Below are positions 25,031 to 34,015 of a stretch of DNA of 34,065 bases, in pieces (positions within the stretch are counted from its first letter, which is position 1; the number at the start of each line of letters is the position of its first letter). A program made the position numbers and the translations under genes. The DNA comes from an uncultured Pelagibacteraceae bacterium. GTDB taxonomy: Bacteria > Pseudomonadota > Alphaproteobacteria > Pelagibacterales > Pelagibacteraceae. The DNA lies in assembly GCA_902629075.1 (NCBI GenBank), contig CACOPK010000009.1:1-34065 (forward strand), read 5' to 3'. A model generated the notes under the pieces. It did no database searches. It was not told the DNA's origin and saw only the letters and a list, made by a program, of their open reading frames with translations.

Positions 25031-26222
25031 ACTAAAATTTAATCCTTACTTAGAGAAACTTTATCAATCAGATAAACCTTTAATTATTTACAAAATAGAT
25101 GATGGATATAATATTTACACAGATTTTTCTAAAAAGATTATTTTAAACAAAAAAAATATTAAAAACTTTTTTCAATCTATTGAGAACAAAAAATATAAAA
25201 AAGAAACAGATTTATATCTTGGTTTTTTTGGTTATGAAATTTTGTGTAATTTAATCGGTATTAATATAAAAAATAAGAAAAGAATAAATTTTTATAAAGG
25301 AATTTTTTATAAACCAGAAACAATAATAAAAATTAGAAAAGATATTAAAATTATATCAAATATTAAGCATCAAAAATTTAATAAACAATTTAATAAAACC
25401 CAGATACTGACTCCATTTAAAATTAGTATTTCATATCAAAAATATAAAAAAATATTTGATTTGTTCTCAAAAAAAATAAGAGAAGGTGAAACTTATCAAA
25501 TTAAAATATGCACAAAGTACAAGAATAAATCTTTAATTAATCCAGTAAATTTCTTCTGGAAACTTATGAAAGTAAATGCTTCACCAGAATCTTTCATGAT
25601 TAAAGATAAAGATTATTCAATAGTTAGTTGTTCTCCTGAGACACTTATAGATAAGGAAAAAAATACTATAATAACAAAACCAATTGCTGGTACTTTAAAA
25701 AAAAATACCTCTACAAATAAGTTGATTGCTCTTAAATATTTTAAAAATAATGAAAAAGAGACTAAAGAGCATAATATGATTGTTGATATGGAAAGAAGCG
25801 ATTTATCAAAAATTTGTAAACCCGGAAGCGTAAAAATACTTAAAAAAAAATATGTTGAAGAATATAAACACTTATACCATTACGTTACTTCTATTGGTGG
25901 AAAATTAAATAAAAATGCAAAGTTAATAGATATTATTAAAGCAATGATGCCAGGAGGTTCTGTAATTGGTTGTCCAAAAATAAGAACATTAGAGTTATTA
26001 AATAAACAAGAAAAAGAGAGTAGAAATATTTTTACTGGAAGCTTTGGTTACATAAAATTTAACCAAGATCTGAAATTTAATATAATTATAAGATCTATTC
26101 TAAATTTCAAAAATCAGTCAGAAATTTCAGCAGCATCAGGAGTTGTTCTAGATAGTTCTTCAAAAAAAGAATTTAATGAAAATTATATAAAAGCAAAATC
26201 TTTACTGGAGCTATTTAAATGA
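24996..26222 (+). CDS. pabB: Aminodeoxychorismate synthase component I (PabB)
   Basis: A 408-residue chorismate-binding enzyme. With PabA ammonia it makes 4-amino-4-deoxychorismate, toward p-aminobenzoate and folate. Family motifs are GETYQIKICTKY (about 162-173), SCSPETLID, TKPIAGTLKKNT, EHNMIVDMERSDL, HYVTSIGGKL, MMPGGSVIGCPK and FTGSFGYI. PIAGT has the Ala-Gly variant found in PabB with a catalytic Lys, rather than the PIRGT of many anthranilate synthases. The ATG at 24996 lies inside the MFS gene; an in-frame TTG at 25008 is an alternative. Its stop overlaps pabA by 4 bases. Confidence 0.88.
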   Translation: MRNQLKDYRQHKLKFNPYLEKLYQSDKPLIIYKIDDGYNIYTDFSKKIILNKKNIKNFFQSIENKKYKKETDLYLGFFGYEILCNLIGINIKNKKRINFYKGIFYKPETIIKIRKDIKIISNIKHQKFNKQFNKTQILTPFKISISYQKYKKIFDLFSKKIREGETYQIKICTKYKNKSLINPVNFFWKLMKVNASPESFMIKDKDYSIVSCSPETLIDKEKNTIITKPIAGTLKKNTSTNKLIALKYFKNNEKETKEHNMIVDMERSDLSKICKPGSVKILKKKYVEEYKHLYHYVTSIGGKLNKNAKLIDIIKAMMPGGSVIGCPKIRTLELLNKQEKESRNIFTGSFGYIKFNQDLKFNIIIRSILNFKNQSEISAASGVVLDSSSKKEFNENYIKAKSLLELFK

Positions 26223-26776
26223 TTTACATTATTGATCATCAAGACTCATTTACATGGAATGTGGTCCATCAGTTTTCAAAATTTGATAAAGTTATTTGTA
26301 GTAATTATTATGAGATAAATAATAATTTGCTTGATAAAAGTGATGTTATTGTTTTTTCTCCAGGACCCGGTTCTCCAAAAGATTACCCACTTTCTTCAAA
26401 AATTTATAACAAATACAAACACAAGAAAAAAATAATTGGTATATGTTTAGGCTATCAAATGATTTTGCATAATGAGGGTGGCAAAATAGTGCAGCAAAAA
26501 AGAATATATCACGGATTTCAATCTGAAATAAAAATAAATAAGGAAAGTAAAATATTTAAAAAGAATCAGTGTTTCAAAGTAGGAAGATATCATTCGTTAA
26601 AATTAATGGAGCCATTTAAATCAAATTCTATTAGGATAACCATGAGATGCAGCAAAACAAAAATACCAATGGGACTAGAAGATAATGAAAATAAAATATA
26701 TGGATTTCAATTTCATCCAGAATCTTTTTTAACTGAAAATGGCGATATTCTTATTAAAAAAATCTTATCAGCTTAG
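26219..26776 (+). CDS. pabA: Aminodeoxychorismate synthase glutamine amidotransferase (PabA)
   Basis: A 185-residue class I glutamine amidotransferase. The catalytic Cys is in GICLGYQMI (about 74-82), the His-Glu pair is in FQFHPESFLTENG, and the oxyanion loop FSPGPGSPKDYP is intact. It supplies ammonia to PabB, whose gene overlaps it by 4 bases. TrpG is close in sequence and some bacteria share one protein for both. The pabB and pabC genes on either side favour the folate role. Confidence 0.9.
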   Translation: MIYIIDHQDSFTWNVVHQFSKFDKVICSNYYEINNNLLDKSDVIVFSPGPGSPKDYPLSSKIYNKYKHKKKIIGICLGYQMILHNEGGKIVQQKRIYHGFQSEIKINKESKIFKKNQCFKVGRYHSLKLMEPFKSNSIRITMRCSKTKIPMGLEDNENKIYGFQFHPESFLTENGDILIKKILSA

Positions 26777-27482
26777 CAATCTTAAAGAGGTCCCCTTTAA
26801 AGATCTTTGGGGATCAAGAGGAGTATTTACCACTATGAGAATGGTTGGAAGACCTCCAAAATTAATATTATTAAAACCACATTTAGAAAATTTAATTAAA
26901 TCTACAAAAAATTATGGAATAAGAAAAATAAATCTTAAGAATATTATTATCGATTTAATAAAAAAAAATACATTATACAAAGGTAATGATAATTTATTTA
27001 GAATTGCTTTAAATAAAAAACTAATTTCAATCTCAATAAGAAAAAGACCAATACCAAAAAAAAATTTTAATCTTTTATTATTTAAATATAAGCGAATAGA
27101 CCCAAATTATAAAAATTTATATTATAAGAAAATAATTTCAAAGCTCAGTAAACTTGACTCAACTAAATTTGATATTGCATTAGTTTCAAATAATAAAATA
27201 TTAGAGACTGGCACTTCTAATTTGGTTTTTGTTCAAAATGGAAAAGTTTACTGTCCTAAGAAAAATTGTTACTTTGGAAATACAGTTAAACATATAAATA
27301 AAAAAATTAAAATTATTAGAAAAGATATCTCGATTAATAAAATTCAAAATTTTGATGAAATTCTTCTGATAGGCTCTGGAAAGGGTATTACCTCAGTTTC
27401 AAAAATAGAAGAACTAAATTGGAAAAGAAAAAAAATAATTTGTTATCGTAAATTAAATAAAATATATAATTCTCTTATTTAA
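26739..27482 (+). CDS. pabC: Aminodeoxychorismate lyase-like class IV aminotransferase (PabC)
   Basis: A 247-residue fold-type IV PLP enzyme. It shows GVFTTMRMVGRPPKLILLKPHLENL-type N-terminal sequence (key part GVFTTMR), the ETGTSNLVFV motif (about 167-176) and GSGKGITSV near 212-220. The PLP lysine is probably K130 (NLYYKKIISKLSKLDS). PabC splits aminodeoxychorismate into p-aminobenzoate and pyruvate, completing the set pabB-pabA-pabC. The annotated ATG overlaps pabA by 38 bases. The sequence is more divergent and Lys-rich than usual, so D-amino-acid or branched-chain aminotransferase is a weaker alternative. Confidence 0.8.
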   Translation: MAIFLLKKSYQLSNLKEVPFKDLWGSRGVFTTMRMVGRPPKLILLKPHLENLIKSTKNYGIRKINLKNIIIDLIKKNTLYKGNDNLFRIALNKKLISISIRKRPIPKKNFNLLLFKYKRIDPNYKNLYYKKIISKLSKLDSTKFDIALVSNNKILETGTSNLVFVQNGKVYCPKKNCYFGNTVKHINKKIKIIRKDISINKIQNFDEILLIGSGKGITSVSKIEELNWKRKKIICYRKLNKIYNSLI

Positions 27483-27484
27483 AG

Positions 27485-27886
27485 ATGAAAGATCCAAACA
27501 ATCCATGTATATTTTGCAAAATAAGAAAAAAAGAACTTGTATTCGAAAACCAATTAGCTTATTCATCAATTGATAGTTATCCTGTTTCAAAATTTCATAG
27601 TCTTATTGTCCCTAAAAGGCATATTAATAATTACTTTGAATTAAGTACTGATGAACTCCAAGCATGTCATGAACTAATTTTGAAAACTAAAGAAAAGATT
27701 TTAAAAGAAGACGTAACTGTTAAAGGCTTTAATATTGGCACAAATTCAGGCAAAACTGCGGGTCAATCAATAATGCATTGTCATATACATCTGATTCCAC
27801 GAAGAGAAGGTGATGTGGAAAATCCTCAAGGCGGTGTTAGGTCTGTAATAGCTTCAAAGCAATACTATACTAGAAAAAACAAATAA
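27485..27886 (+). CDS. HIT-family nucleotide hydrolase/transferase
   Basis: A 133-residue histidine-triad protein. The triad HCHIHLIPRREGD places H98, H100 and H102 in the active site. An N-terminal CIFCKI and VPKRHI are typical of the HinT/Fhit-like bacterial branch. Such enzymes hydrolyse AMP-lysine or AMP-lysyl-type substrates or dinucleoside polyphosphates. It follows pabC by 2 bases, so is co-transcribed, and about 90 bases of spacer separate it from aprM. Confidence 0.9.
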   Translation: MKDPNNPCIFCKIRKKELVFENQLAYSSIDSYPVSKFHSLIVPKRHINNYFELSTDELQACHELILKTKEKILKEDVTVKGFNIGTNSGKTAGQSIMHCHIHLIPRREGDVENPQGGVRSVIASKQYYTRKNK

Positions 27887-27943
27887 AAAGTTGTTTAAAA
27901 GTTGATAAAAGCTTCATTATCGCAGTTGATCTCTTAAACTAAC

Positions 27944-27949
27944 TATACT
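27944..27949 (+). promoter_or_regulatory. Possible -10 box for the apr operon
   Basis: TATACT sits 30 bases before the aprM start in the 92-base spacer after the HIT gene. No convincing -35 box is found at the right distance (GCAGTT is nearest), so support is weak. A GGGGA ribosome-binding site precedes the aprM ATG. Confidence 0.3.
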
Positions 27950-27978
27950 AAAACCTATTAAAATTGCGGGGATAATCT

Positions 27979-28773
27979 ATGTTTACAACCAATCCATTTG
28001 CAGAACTATCGGCTTCAGTACCACCAATTGTTCTTCAAAGCTTTGCATTACTTATGTTAGGCCTTGTAGTTGTTGGAACAGTTATGGATATAATTCATAA
28101 AAAAAATGTTAAATATTTTTTTAACAATGCAAAAAAAGCAAAAAAATCTGCAAGTAGAGAATTAGGTTTAGGTGAAAAAACTGCAATCATCTCAAAAACA
28201 ATTGTTCATGATATTGGCACTACCTCAGAACTTGGATTAGGTAAAAGAAGACTTGCTCATGTTCTTGGAATGTATGGAACGATTTTATTTTGGCTAGGCT
28301 CAGCAGTAATGATTTTTGGTTATTCGTCTCCAAACACAACTACCCCAAATGTTTGGCCGATAATTTGGCATGTAGGTGCTATATTAACTTGCATTGGAGG
28401 ATATTGGTTTTGGTTTTTTTTAAGGGTTGATGTTTCAGCAGAAGCACATTCAGTTTTTAGACTTATTCAAGCAGACTTATTTGTTTTAGCATTAGTACTT
28501 TCATCAACATTAGGACTTGCTTGGTCATATTTGCAATTTTCAGGTTATAATGGCTGGGACACATTATTATTAGGATTATTTGCTATTTCAAATCTTGTGT
28601 TATTTGGAGGGGTGTATTGGTCTAAATTTGCACATATGTTTTACAAACCAGGAGCAGCAATACAAAAAAATTTAGCGGAAGCTGACGGATCCAGAGACAA
28701 CTTGCCGCCGCCAGCGGATGCACCAGAAGAATTTGGTTTAGGTATAAAGAGAGAACAGCCTAGACATTACTAA
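27979..28773 (+). CDS. aprM: APS reductase membrane anchor AprM
   Basis: A 264-residue membrane protein with five hydrophobic segments (about 15-38, 94-113, 122-147, 160-182, 190-214). Its identity follows from position, directly before aprB and aprA, as in SAR11 and other sulfur oxidisers where AprM is thought to link the soluble AprBA to the quinone pool. Several membrane histidines, such as LAHVLGMYG, WPIIWHVG and KFAHMFY, could bind heme or serve electron transfer. The C-terminal tail is soluble and Pro-rich. Its function is inferred, as AprM is less studied than AprBA. Confidence 0.85.
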   Translation: MFTTNPFAELSASVPPIVLQSFALLMLGLVVVGTVMDIIHKKNVKYFFNNAKKAKKSASRELGLGEKTAIISKTIVHDIGTTSELGLGKRRLAHVLGMYGTILFWLGSAVMIFGYSSPNTTTPNVWPIIWHVGAILTCIGGYWFWFFLRVDVSAEAHSVFRLIQADLFVLALVLSSTLGLAWSYLQFSGYNGWDTLLLGLFAISNLVLFGGVYWSKFAHMFYKPGAAIQKNLAEADGSRDNLPPPADAPEEFGLGIKREQPRHY

Positions 28774-28800
28774 CTATAAACTATAAAAGGAAAATAAATT

Positions 28801-29271
28801 ATGTCGACTTTTGTATATATGACCAGATGTGATGGATGTGGACATTGTGTAGACATATGTCCTTCAGATATAATGCACATTGACGAAACAATAAGAAGAG
28901 CAAAAAATATTGAACCCAATTTTTGTTGGGAATGTTATTCCTGCGTTAAAGCATGTCCAAATCATGCAATTGATGTAAGAGGTTATGCAGATTTTGCACC
29001 TATGGGTCATAGCGTTAGAGTAAGAAGAGAAGAAGAAAAAGGAACTATATCTTGGAGAATAAAATTCAGAAATGGAACAGAAAAAAACTTTGTATCTCCA
29101 ATTACAACAAAACCTTGGGGAAAATTTATCCCAAAATTAGCTGAAGCAGATACTCCAAATCAAGGAGAAATAAATTCACAAATTCTTTATAATGAACCCC
29201 ATGGTTTGAATACTGAAAAAGACTTGCCAACTTTAGATAAAACTGCTTTCAAGCAAGGTGTCTATTATTAA
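28801..29271 (+). CDS. aprB: Adenylylsulfate reductase beta subunit
   Basis: A 156-residue iron-sulfur protein with two [4Fe-4S] ferredoxin motifs: CDGCGHCVDICPS (about 10-22) and CWECYSCVKACPN (about 42-54). The long C-terminal tail wraps AprA in known structures, and length matches the family. It passes electrons between AprA's FAD and the membrane partner. A GGAAAA ribosome-binding sequence precedes the ATG, and the stop overlaps aprA by one base (TTAATGG). Confidence 0.96.
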   Translation: MSTFVYMTRCDGCGHCVDICPSDIMHIDETIRRAKNIEPNFCWECYSCVKACPNHAIDVRGYADFAPMGHSVRVRREEEKGTISWRIKFRNGTEKNFVSPITTKPWGKFIPKLAEADTPNQGEINSQILYNEPHGLNTEKDLPTLDKTAFKQGVYY

Positions 29272-31130
29272 TGGCAAAGCACAAAACAATTGTTGAAGAA
29301 TGTGATGTTTTAGTAATTGGTGGAGGTATGGCTGGTACTGGAGCAACCTTTGAAGCAAGACATTGGGGAAGAGATTTAAAAATTATTTGTGTTGAAAAAG
29401 CAAATATTGATAGAAGCGGAGCAGTAGCTCAAGGCTTATACGCTATAAATTGCTATATGGGTATGCAATGGGGAGAGAACATGCCCGAAGATCACGTTAG
29501 ATACGCAAGAAATGATCTAATGGGTTTAGTCCGTGAAGATTTAGGTTACGACATGGCACGTCACGTAGATTCAACTGTACACATGTTTGATGAGTGGGGC
29601 TTACCAATGATGAGAAACAAAGCTACAGGAAGATATCAAAGAGAAGGTAAGTGGCAAATAATGATCCATGGAGAAAGTTACAAACCTATTGTTGCTGAAG
29701 CAGCTAAGAAATCAGCAGATAAAATTTATAACAGAATAATGATTACCCATCTATTAAGAGATGAAAAAGAGACAAATAGGATCGCAGGTGCAGTTGGATT
29801 TAATGTGAGAACTGGAAACTTTCATGTGTTTAAAGCAAAAGCTGTAATTATTTCAGCGGGTGGAGCATCACATATATTTAAACCAAGAGCAGTAGGCGAA
29901 GGGATGGGTAGAACTTGGTATGCACCATGGAGCAATGGTTCAGCATACGCTCTTCCAATTCAAGCTGGTGCTAAAATGACTCAAATGGAAAATAGAATTG
30001 TTTTATGTAGGTTTAAAGATGGATATGGCCCAGTAGGTGCATATTTTTTACATTTAAAGACATATACACAAAACGCCAATGGGGAAAACTATGAGAAGAA
30101 GTGGTATGAGGCCACAAAAAAATTAGTTGGTGAATATATTGATCATCATCCAACGCCAACTTGTTTAAGAAATCATGCATTTATTCAAGAGACAGCGGCT
30201 GGTGGTGGACCAATTCACATGGTAACAAAAGAAGCTTTTCAAGATCCACATCTAGAAACAGTTGGTTGGGAAAATTTTTTAGGTATGACCGTGGGTCAAG
30301 CAGTAGTTTGGGCATCACAAAATATAGATCCAAAATATACCAACCCAGAACTAACTACTTCTGAACCGTATGTAATGGGCTCACATGCAACCTGCTCAGG
30401 AGCCTGGGTTAGCGGACCAGAAGATATTGCTCCAGATGAATATTTCTGGGGTTACAATAGAATGTTATCTATAGAAGGACTATTCGGAGCTGGAGACACT
30501 GTAGGTGGAAGTGCACATAAATTTTCCTCAGGATCTTTTACAGAAGGAAGATTAGCTGCAAAAGCTGCTGTGAAATATATTTATGATAAAAAAGCTAACA
30601 ACATAGATGTCTCTGATCAACAATACGAAAATTTAAAAGAGGTAATATTTAAACCTTTAGAAAATTATACTGTTGGAAGAAATGAAATCACAGGTGGAAC
30701 TGTTTCTCCAAGTTATATTCTGCCAATACAAGGGTTGCAAAGACTTCAAAAAATTATGGATGAATATTGTGGAGGTTTAACAAATAATTACATGACAAAT
30801 GACAATTTATTGAAAAAAGGACTTGAACAACTAGACTTGTTACAAGAAGATCTCGAACATGTAGCAGCTGAGGATTATCATCAATTGATGAGAGCGTGGG
30901 AACTTAAGCACAGAGCTATCACATCTCAATGTGTTACAGAGCATACACTATTTAGAGAGGAAACAAGATGGCCTGGATATTATTATCGTGGAGATCATAT
31001 GAAATTAGACGATGAAAATTGGCATTGCTTAACAGTATCAAGAAGAGATCCAGAAACTGGTAAATTTACAATGGAGAAGAAACCAGTTTTTCATATTGTT
31101 GACGAAAAAGAAAAAAAACAAGCCTCTTAA
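29271..31130 (+). CDS. aprA: Adenylylsulfate reductase alpha subunit
   Basis: A 619-residue FAD flavoprotein that interconverts APS and sulfite + AMP. FAD-binding VLVIGGGMAGTGATFEARHW (about 14-33), DRSGAVAQGLYAINCYMG and AVIISAGGASHIFKPRAVGE are diagnostic. Late motifs are SGSFTEGRLAAKAAVKY and EHTLFREETRWPGYYYRGD. In an aerobic plankton bacterium without other dissimilatory sulfate genes visible here, it probably runs from sulfite to APS, with energy gained through sulfate adenylyltransferase elsewhere. Operon aprM-aprB-aprA is complete. Confidence 0.97.
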   Translation: MAKHKTIVEECDVLVIGGGMAGTGATFEARHWGRDLKIICVEKANIDRSGAVAQGLYAINCYMGMQWGENMPEDHVRYARNDLMGLVREDLGYDMARHVDSTVHMFDEWGLPMMRNKATGRYQREGKWQIMIHGESYKPIVAEAAKKSADKIYNRIMITHLLRDEKETNRIAGAVGFNVRTGNFHVFKAKAVIISAGGASHIFKPRAVGEGMGRTWYAPWSNGSAYALPIQAGAKMTQMENRIVLCRFKDGYGPVGAYFLHLKTYTQNANGENYEKKWYEATKKLVGEYIDHHPTPTCLRNHAFIQETAAGGGPIHMVTKEAFQDPHLETVGWENFLGMTVGQAVVWASQNIDPKYTNPELTTSEPYVMGSHATCSGAWVSGPEDIAPDEYFWGYNRMLSIEGLFGAGDTVGGSAHKFSSGSFTEGRLAAKAAVKYIYDKKANNIDVSDQQYENLKEVIFKPLENYTVGRNEITGGTVSPSYILPIQGLQRLQKIMDEYCGGLTNNYMTNDNLLKKGLEQLDLLQEDLEHVAAEDYHQLMRAWELKHRAITSQCVTEHTLFREETRWPGYYYRGDHMKLDDENWHCLTVSRRDPETGKFTMEKKPVFHIVDEKEKKQAS

Positions 31131-31147
31131 GTCAGAATTTAATTTTT

Positions 31148-31498
31148 ATGTCACTTACGTCTAAATCTGATGACGAATTAATCAAGATAGCAGACCCTAT
31201 TTGGAATAATTTAGTAAGATCATCAAATATTAAAGATTATGGTGGCTTTACTAAAGATCTCTCCTCTCAAATGTTATATGGAGCAAATGAGGTAGAATTA
31301 GGTAAACAATGGGCTGGTAATAAACTTATCTCAAGTTTGTCCGAGGGATGCAAGGCTATTGGCTGTTTAAGAAGAGGTGATTACGTTACCATTCTATATA
31401 AGCAAACAAGTACCAAGATCCCTGGGGATTTTCTAGGTCGATTAGTAATTGGACTTGAGGGAGACGAGATCAAAGTATTTGGAGCAACTATTTTTTAA
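31148..31498 (+). CDS. Unknown soluble protein next to aprA (116 aa)
   Basis: A 116-residue protein 17 bases after aprA, thus likely in the same operon. It starts MSLTSKSDDELIKIADPIW. The middle has two cysteines in SEGCKAIGCLRRGDYVTIL, and the end is LGRLVIGLEGDEIKVFGATIF. No membrane segment is visible. I do not recognise the family. The location suggests a role in sulfite or APS handling, but nothing in the sequence proves it. Confidence 0.75.
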   Translation: MSLTSKSDDELIKIADPIWNNLVRSSNIKDYGGFTKDLSSQMLYGANEVELGKQWAGNKLISSLSEGCKAIGCLRRGDYVTILYKQTSTKIPGDFLGRLVIGLEGDEIKVFGATIF

Positions 31499-31548
31499 AT
31501 TTTAAAAAATTTACTTGCAAACTAACAGATATTTGTTAATTGGCGTGT

Positions 31549-31695
31549 ATGGGCGCTTTTCTTTTAAAAAATACAAAAAAAATATCAAAAGCATTCTCTA
31601 CTTCATTCTTTTCAAGTCATACAAAAGAAATTCTTTTTTTTGTATTAGGTTTATATTGGGCAGCAATAATTTTTACTACATTTTTTAAAATTTAA
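31549..31695 (+). CDS. Small membrane peptide, 48 aa, between apr and tauE
   Basis: An ATG frame of 48 codons in the 240-base spacer. The N-terminus is basic with Ser/Thr (MGAFLLKNTKKISKAFSTSF), followed by one hydrophobic segment (about 27-45, ILFFVLGLYWAAIIFTTFF). Such one-helix peptides often assist membrane complexes. There is no clear Shine-Dalgarno, and the frame is short, so it could be chance in AT-rich DNA. No homologue is known to me. Confidence 0.45.
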   Translation: MGAFLLKNTKKISKAFSTSFFSSHTKEILFFVLGLYWAAIIFTTFFKI

Positions 31696-31738
31696 TTATC
31701 ATCAGTTGACAATCACTATTCATAGGAGTACCTAGAGA

Positions 31739-32842
31739 TTGAAAGTTCTTATGGAATATTTTCTTCCAATCGCTCAAGTCGAAATTAATATAATATTTAT
31801 TTTTATTCTAAGTTTAGTCGTTGGAGTACTCTCAGGTCTATTTGGGGTAGGGGGTGGTTTTTTAATGACACCATTTCTTATTTTTTTAGGGATACCACCA
31901 GCTTATGCAGTGCCTAATGAAGCGAGTAATATTTTAGGTACGTCTGTATCAGGTTCTACAACCCATTATTTAAAAGGAACATTAGACTACAAAATGGGCT
32001 TCATGATTGTAATAGGAGGTACATTCGGAACTTTGTTAGGAATAATTACTTTTACATATTTAAAAGATATAGGAAAAATAAATGAAGTAATTTCTCTAGC
32101 TTATATGTATGTTTTAGCAATACTTGGTACATTTATGTTAATACAGGGTGTATCTGAGATTGATAAAGCTAGAAAAAAAATAGTTGAAAGAAAAAAATTA
32201 CATTCTCATTATTGGATACATGGACTCCCATTTAGGATGAGATTTAAAAAGTCAAAAGTTTATGAAAGCATCTTTACTCCAATTATAATTGGAATGATAG
32301 TTGGTTACATTGCTGCAATTATGGGTGTTGGAGGAGCTTTTATTTTGGTTCCCGCAATGATTTATATAATTGGAATGCCTACAAAGTTAATACCAGGAAC
32401 ATCATTATTTGTTACGATATTTGTAAGTGCAATTGTAACTGTTTTGCACGCTTTTAATTATGGAACGATTGATTTAGTTTTAGTTACGATATTAATATTA
32501 GGATCAATAGTTGGTGTACAAGTAGGTCAAAAGATGGGAGAAAAAATTGATAGCTCTCAATTTAAAACTATCTTAGCAATATTAATTCTTTGTATTGGTA
32601 TTGCAATTGCATATGACACATTCATAAGTGAAGATATTGTTGTAGTTTCTGTTAATGATGGAATTCAAAATCTTGGTGTAATTGCTAAATTTATTTTAGA
32701 TTACTCAAAAGATCTACCTGTATTTTATGGATTAACATCAGTTGTTCTTGCAATTGTTTTGGGAGTAGGGGCTGCAGGTATTAGAAAATTAATATCTAAT
32801 TGGAATAAAAAAAGACTAGCTAGACTTCAAGCTGCAAAATAA
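31739..32842 (+). CDS. TauE/SafE-family sulfite/organosulfonate exporter
   Basis: A 367-residue membrane permease with 8-9 hydrophobic segments and two internal repeats, each with the family motif: VGVLSGLFGVGGGFLMTPFL (about 28-47) and VGYIAAIMGVGGAFILVPA (about 188-206). TauE/SafE proteins are thought to move sulfite, sulfoacetate or other anions across the inner membrane. A TTG start at 31739 is preceded by AGGAG at a spacing of 10; an ATG at 31751 is an alternative, giving 363 residues. It stands between the apr genes and the convergent SuyB-like gene, which supports a role in sulfite export. Confidence 0.85.
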   Translation: MKVLMEYFLPIAQVEINIIFIFILSLVVGVLSGLFGVGGGFLMTPFLIFLGIPPAYAVPNEASNILGTSVSGSTTHYLKGTLDYKMGFMIVIGGTFGTLLGIITFTYLKDIGKINEVISLAYMYVLAILGTFMLIQGVSEIDKARKKIVERKKLHSHYWIHGLPFRMRFKKSKVYESIFTPIIIGMIVGYIAAIMGVGGAFILVPAMIYIIGMPTKLIPGTSLFVTIFVSAIVTVLHAFNYGTIDLVLVTILILGSIVGVQVGQKMGEKIDSSQFKTILAILILCIGIAIAYDTFISEDIVVVSVNDGIQNLGVIAKFILDYSKDLPVFYGLTSVVLAIVLGVGAAGIRKLISNWNKKRLARLQAAK

Positions 32843-32843
32843 A

Positions 32844-34010
32844 TTAAGCACTTCTATATAGTTTTGTCATAACAAATTCTTTATGACCTAATGCCTCGGC
32901 ACAAGTAAATCTTCCATTTGCAACTCTCATAGTTGCTTTAATTAACTCATCTCCAGCTTGATCCAAATTCATTTCTCTTGAAAGAATTTTTGATACATCA
33001 ACATCAATATGTTCTTTCATTTTAACTGCTGTTAATGGATTTGCAGTTAATTTAATAACTGGTTCTATAGGATTACCAATAATATTTCCTTGTCCTGTTG
33101 GAAATAGATGAATATTAAAACCTCCTGCAGCTTGAAGAGTTACACATTCTGCTGCAGCCGATGATGTGTCCATAAAGTATAGGCCTGGGCCTTTTGTCGG
33201 TTCTTCTGCAGGTGTTAAAACATCAACAAATTGTCTTGATCCAATTTTTTGAAAATTACCAAATGCCTTTTCCTCAATTGTTGTCAGACCACCAGCTATA
33301 TTTCCAGCTGTTGGTTGACTTTCAGAAAGGTCATCTGTTGCTTCTTTCAATATAAAATCGTTATAATCACTCCAAGTTTTCATAAACTTGTCCTGAGCCT
33401 CTTTTGTTTTTCCTCTTTTAGCACATACACTTTCAGCACCAGTTAATTCAGAAGTTTCTCCAAAACATAAATGAACTCCTAGTGGCTCTAATTTATCCAT
33501 CAAGTTGCCAACTGTTGGGTTAGATGCAAGTCCTGATGTTGTATCAGACTCTCCACATTTAACAGAAATCCAAAGATCACTTACTGGACACACTTCTCTT
33601 TGTTTTTCTGATGCCCATATTGAAAACTCCTGTGCTTTTTTTGAAGCTTTCATTATCGTTTCTATATCCCCAGCTCCTTCAATACTGAAACCTTCGACTG
33701 GTTTTCCAGTTTTTGCAACCTCATCTACAATTCTTTTTGTCCACTTAGGTTCAATACCAATAATAATTGCTGCTGCAACATTCGGATTTTTTGCGGTACC
33801 AATCATTGTTCTAAAATGTAATTCTAAATCTGCTCCGAATTGTAATCTTCCATATGAATGAGGAAGCGCAATAGTTCCCTTAATATTGTTTGCCACTGCT
33901 TCTGCGCAAGCGTTTGAAATATCATCTACTGGAAGGATAATTACATGATTTCTAGTTCCAACTCTTCCATTTTCTCTTTTATAGCCTAAAAAACTTTTTT
34001 GAATTTCCAT
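32844..34010 (-). CDS. suyB: UxaA-family lyase, probably (2R)-sulfolactate sulfo-lyase beta subunit
   Basis: A 388-residue protein of the altronate/galactarate dehydratase (UxaA) family without the N-terminal SAF domain. That domain lies in a separate gene just upstream, which gives the two-gene layout of SuyAB rather than fused UxaA. Motifs include [18 protein letters not shown] (about 10-27), [28 protein letters not shown] and [12 protein letters not shown]. Late motifs are [13 protein letters not shown] and [12 protein letters not shown]. SuyAB splits sulfolactate into pyruvate and sulfite. The sulfite-handling genes converging from the other strand favour this over a sugar-acid dehydratase, but the substrate is not proved by sequence alone. 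Confidence 0.72.
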   Translation of the reverse strand: MEIQKSFLGYKRENGRVGTRNHVIILPVDDISNACAEAVANNIKGTIALPHSYGRLQFGADLELHFRTMIGTAKNPNVAAAIIIGIEPKWTKRIVDEVAKTGKPVEGFSIEGAGDIETIMKASKKAQEFSIWASEKQREVCPVSDLWISVKCGESDTTSGLASNPTVGNLMDKLEPLGVHLCFGETSELTGAESVCAKRGKTKEAQDKFMKTWSDYNDFILKEATDDLSESQPTAGNIAGGLTTIEEKAFGNFQKIGSRQFVDVLTPAEEPTKGPGLYFMDTSSAAAECVTLQAAGGFNIHLFPTGQGNIIGNPIEPVIKLTANPLTAVKMKEHIDVDVSKILSREMNLDQAGDELIKATMRVANGRFTCAEALGHKEFVMTKLYRSA

Positions 34011-34015
34011 CTACA

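Noticed and set aside
26783..26815. TCCCC...GGGGA hairpin near the start of pabC
   Set aside because: It lies within coding sequence, the stem is short and no T-run or regulatory context follows, so chance is sufficient.
31706..31734. TTGACA followed at 17 bases by TACCTA as a promoter for the TauE-like gene
   Set aside because: The -35 box is perfect but the -10 box is poor, and transcription would start near 31741, after the TTG start and inside its ribosome-binding context. It remains possible only if translation begins at the ATG at 31751.
33249..33861. Plus-strand open frames opposite the SuyB-like gene
   Set aside because: The minus-strand protein has strong family motifs over the same bases; the plus frames are shadows.
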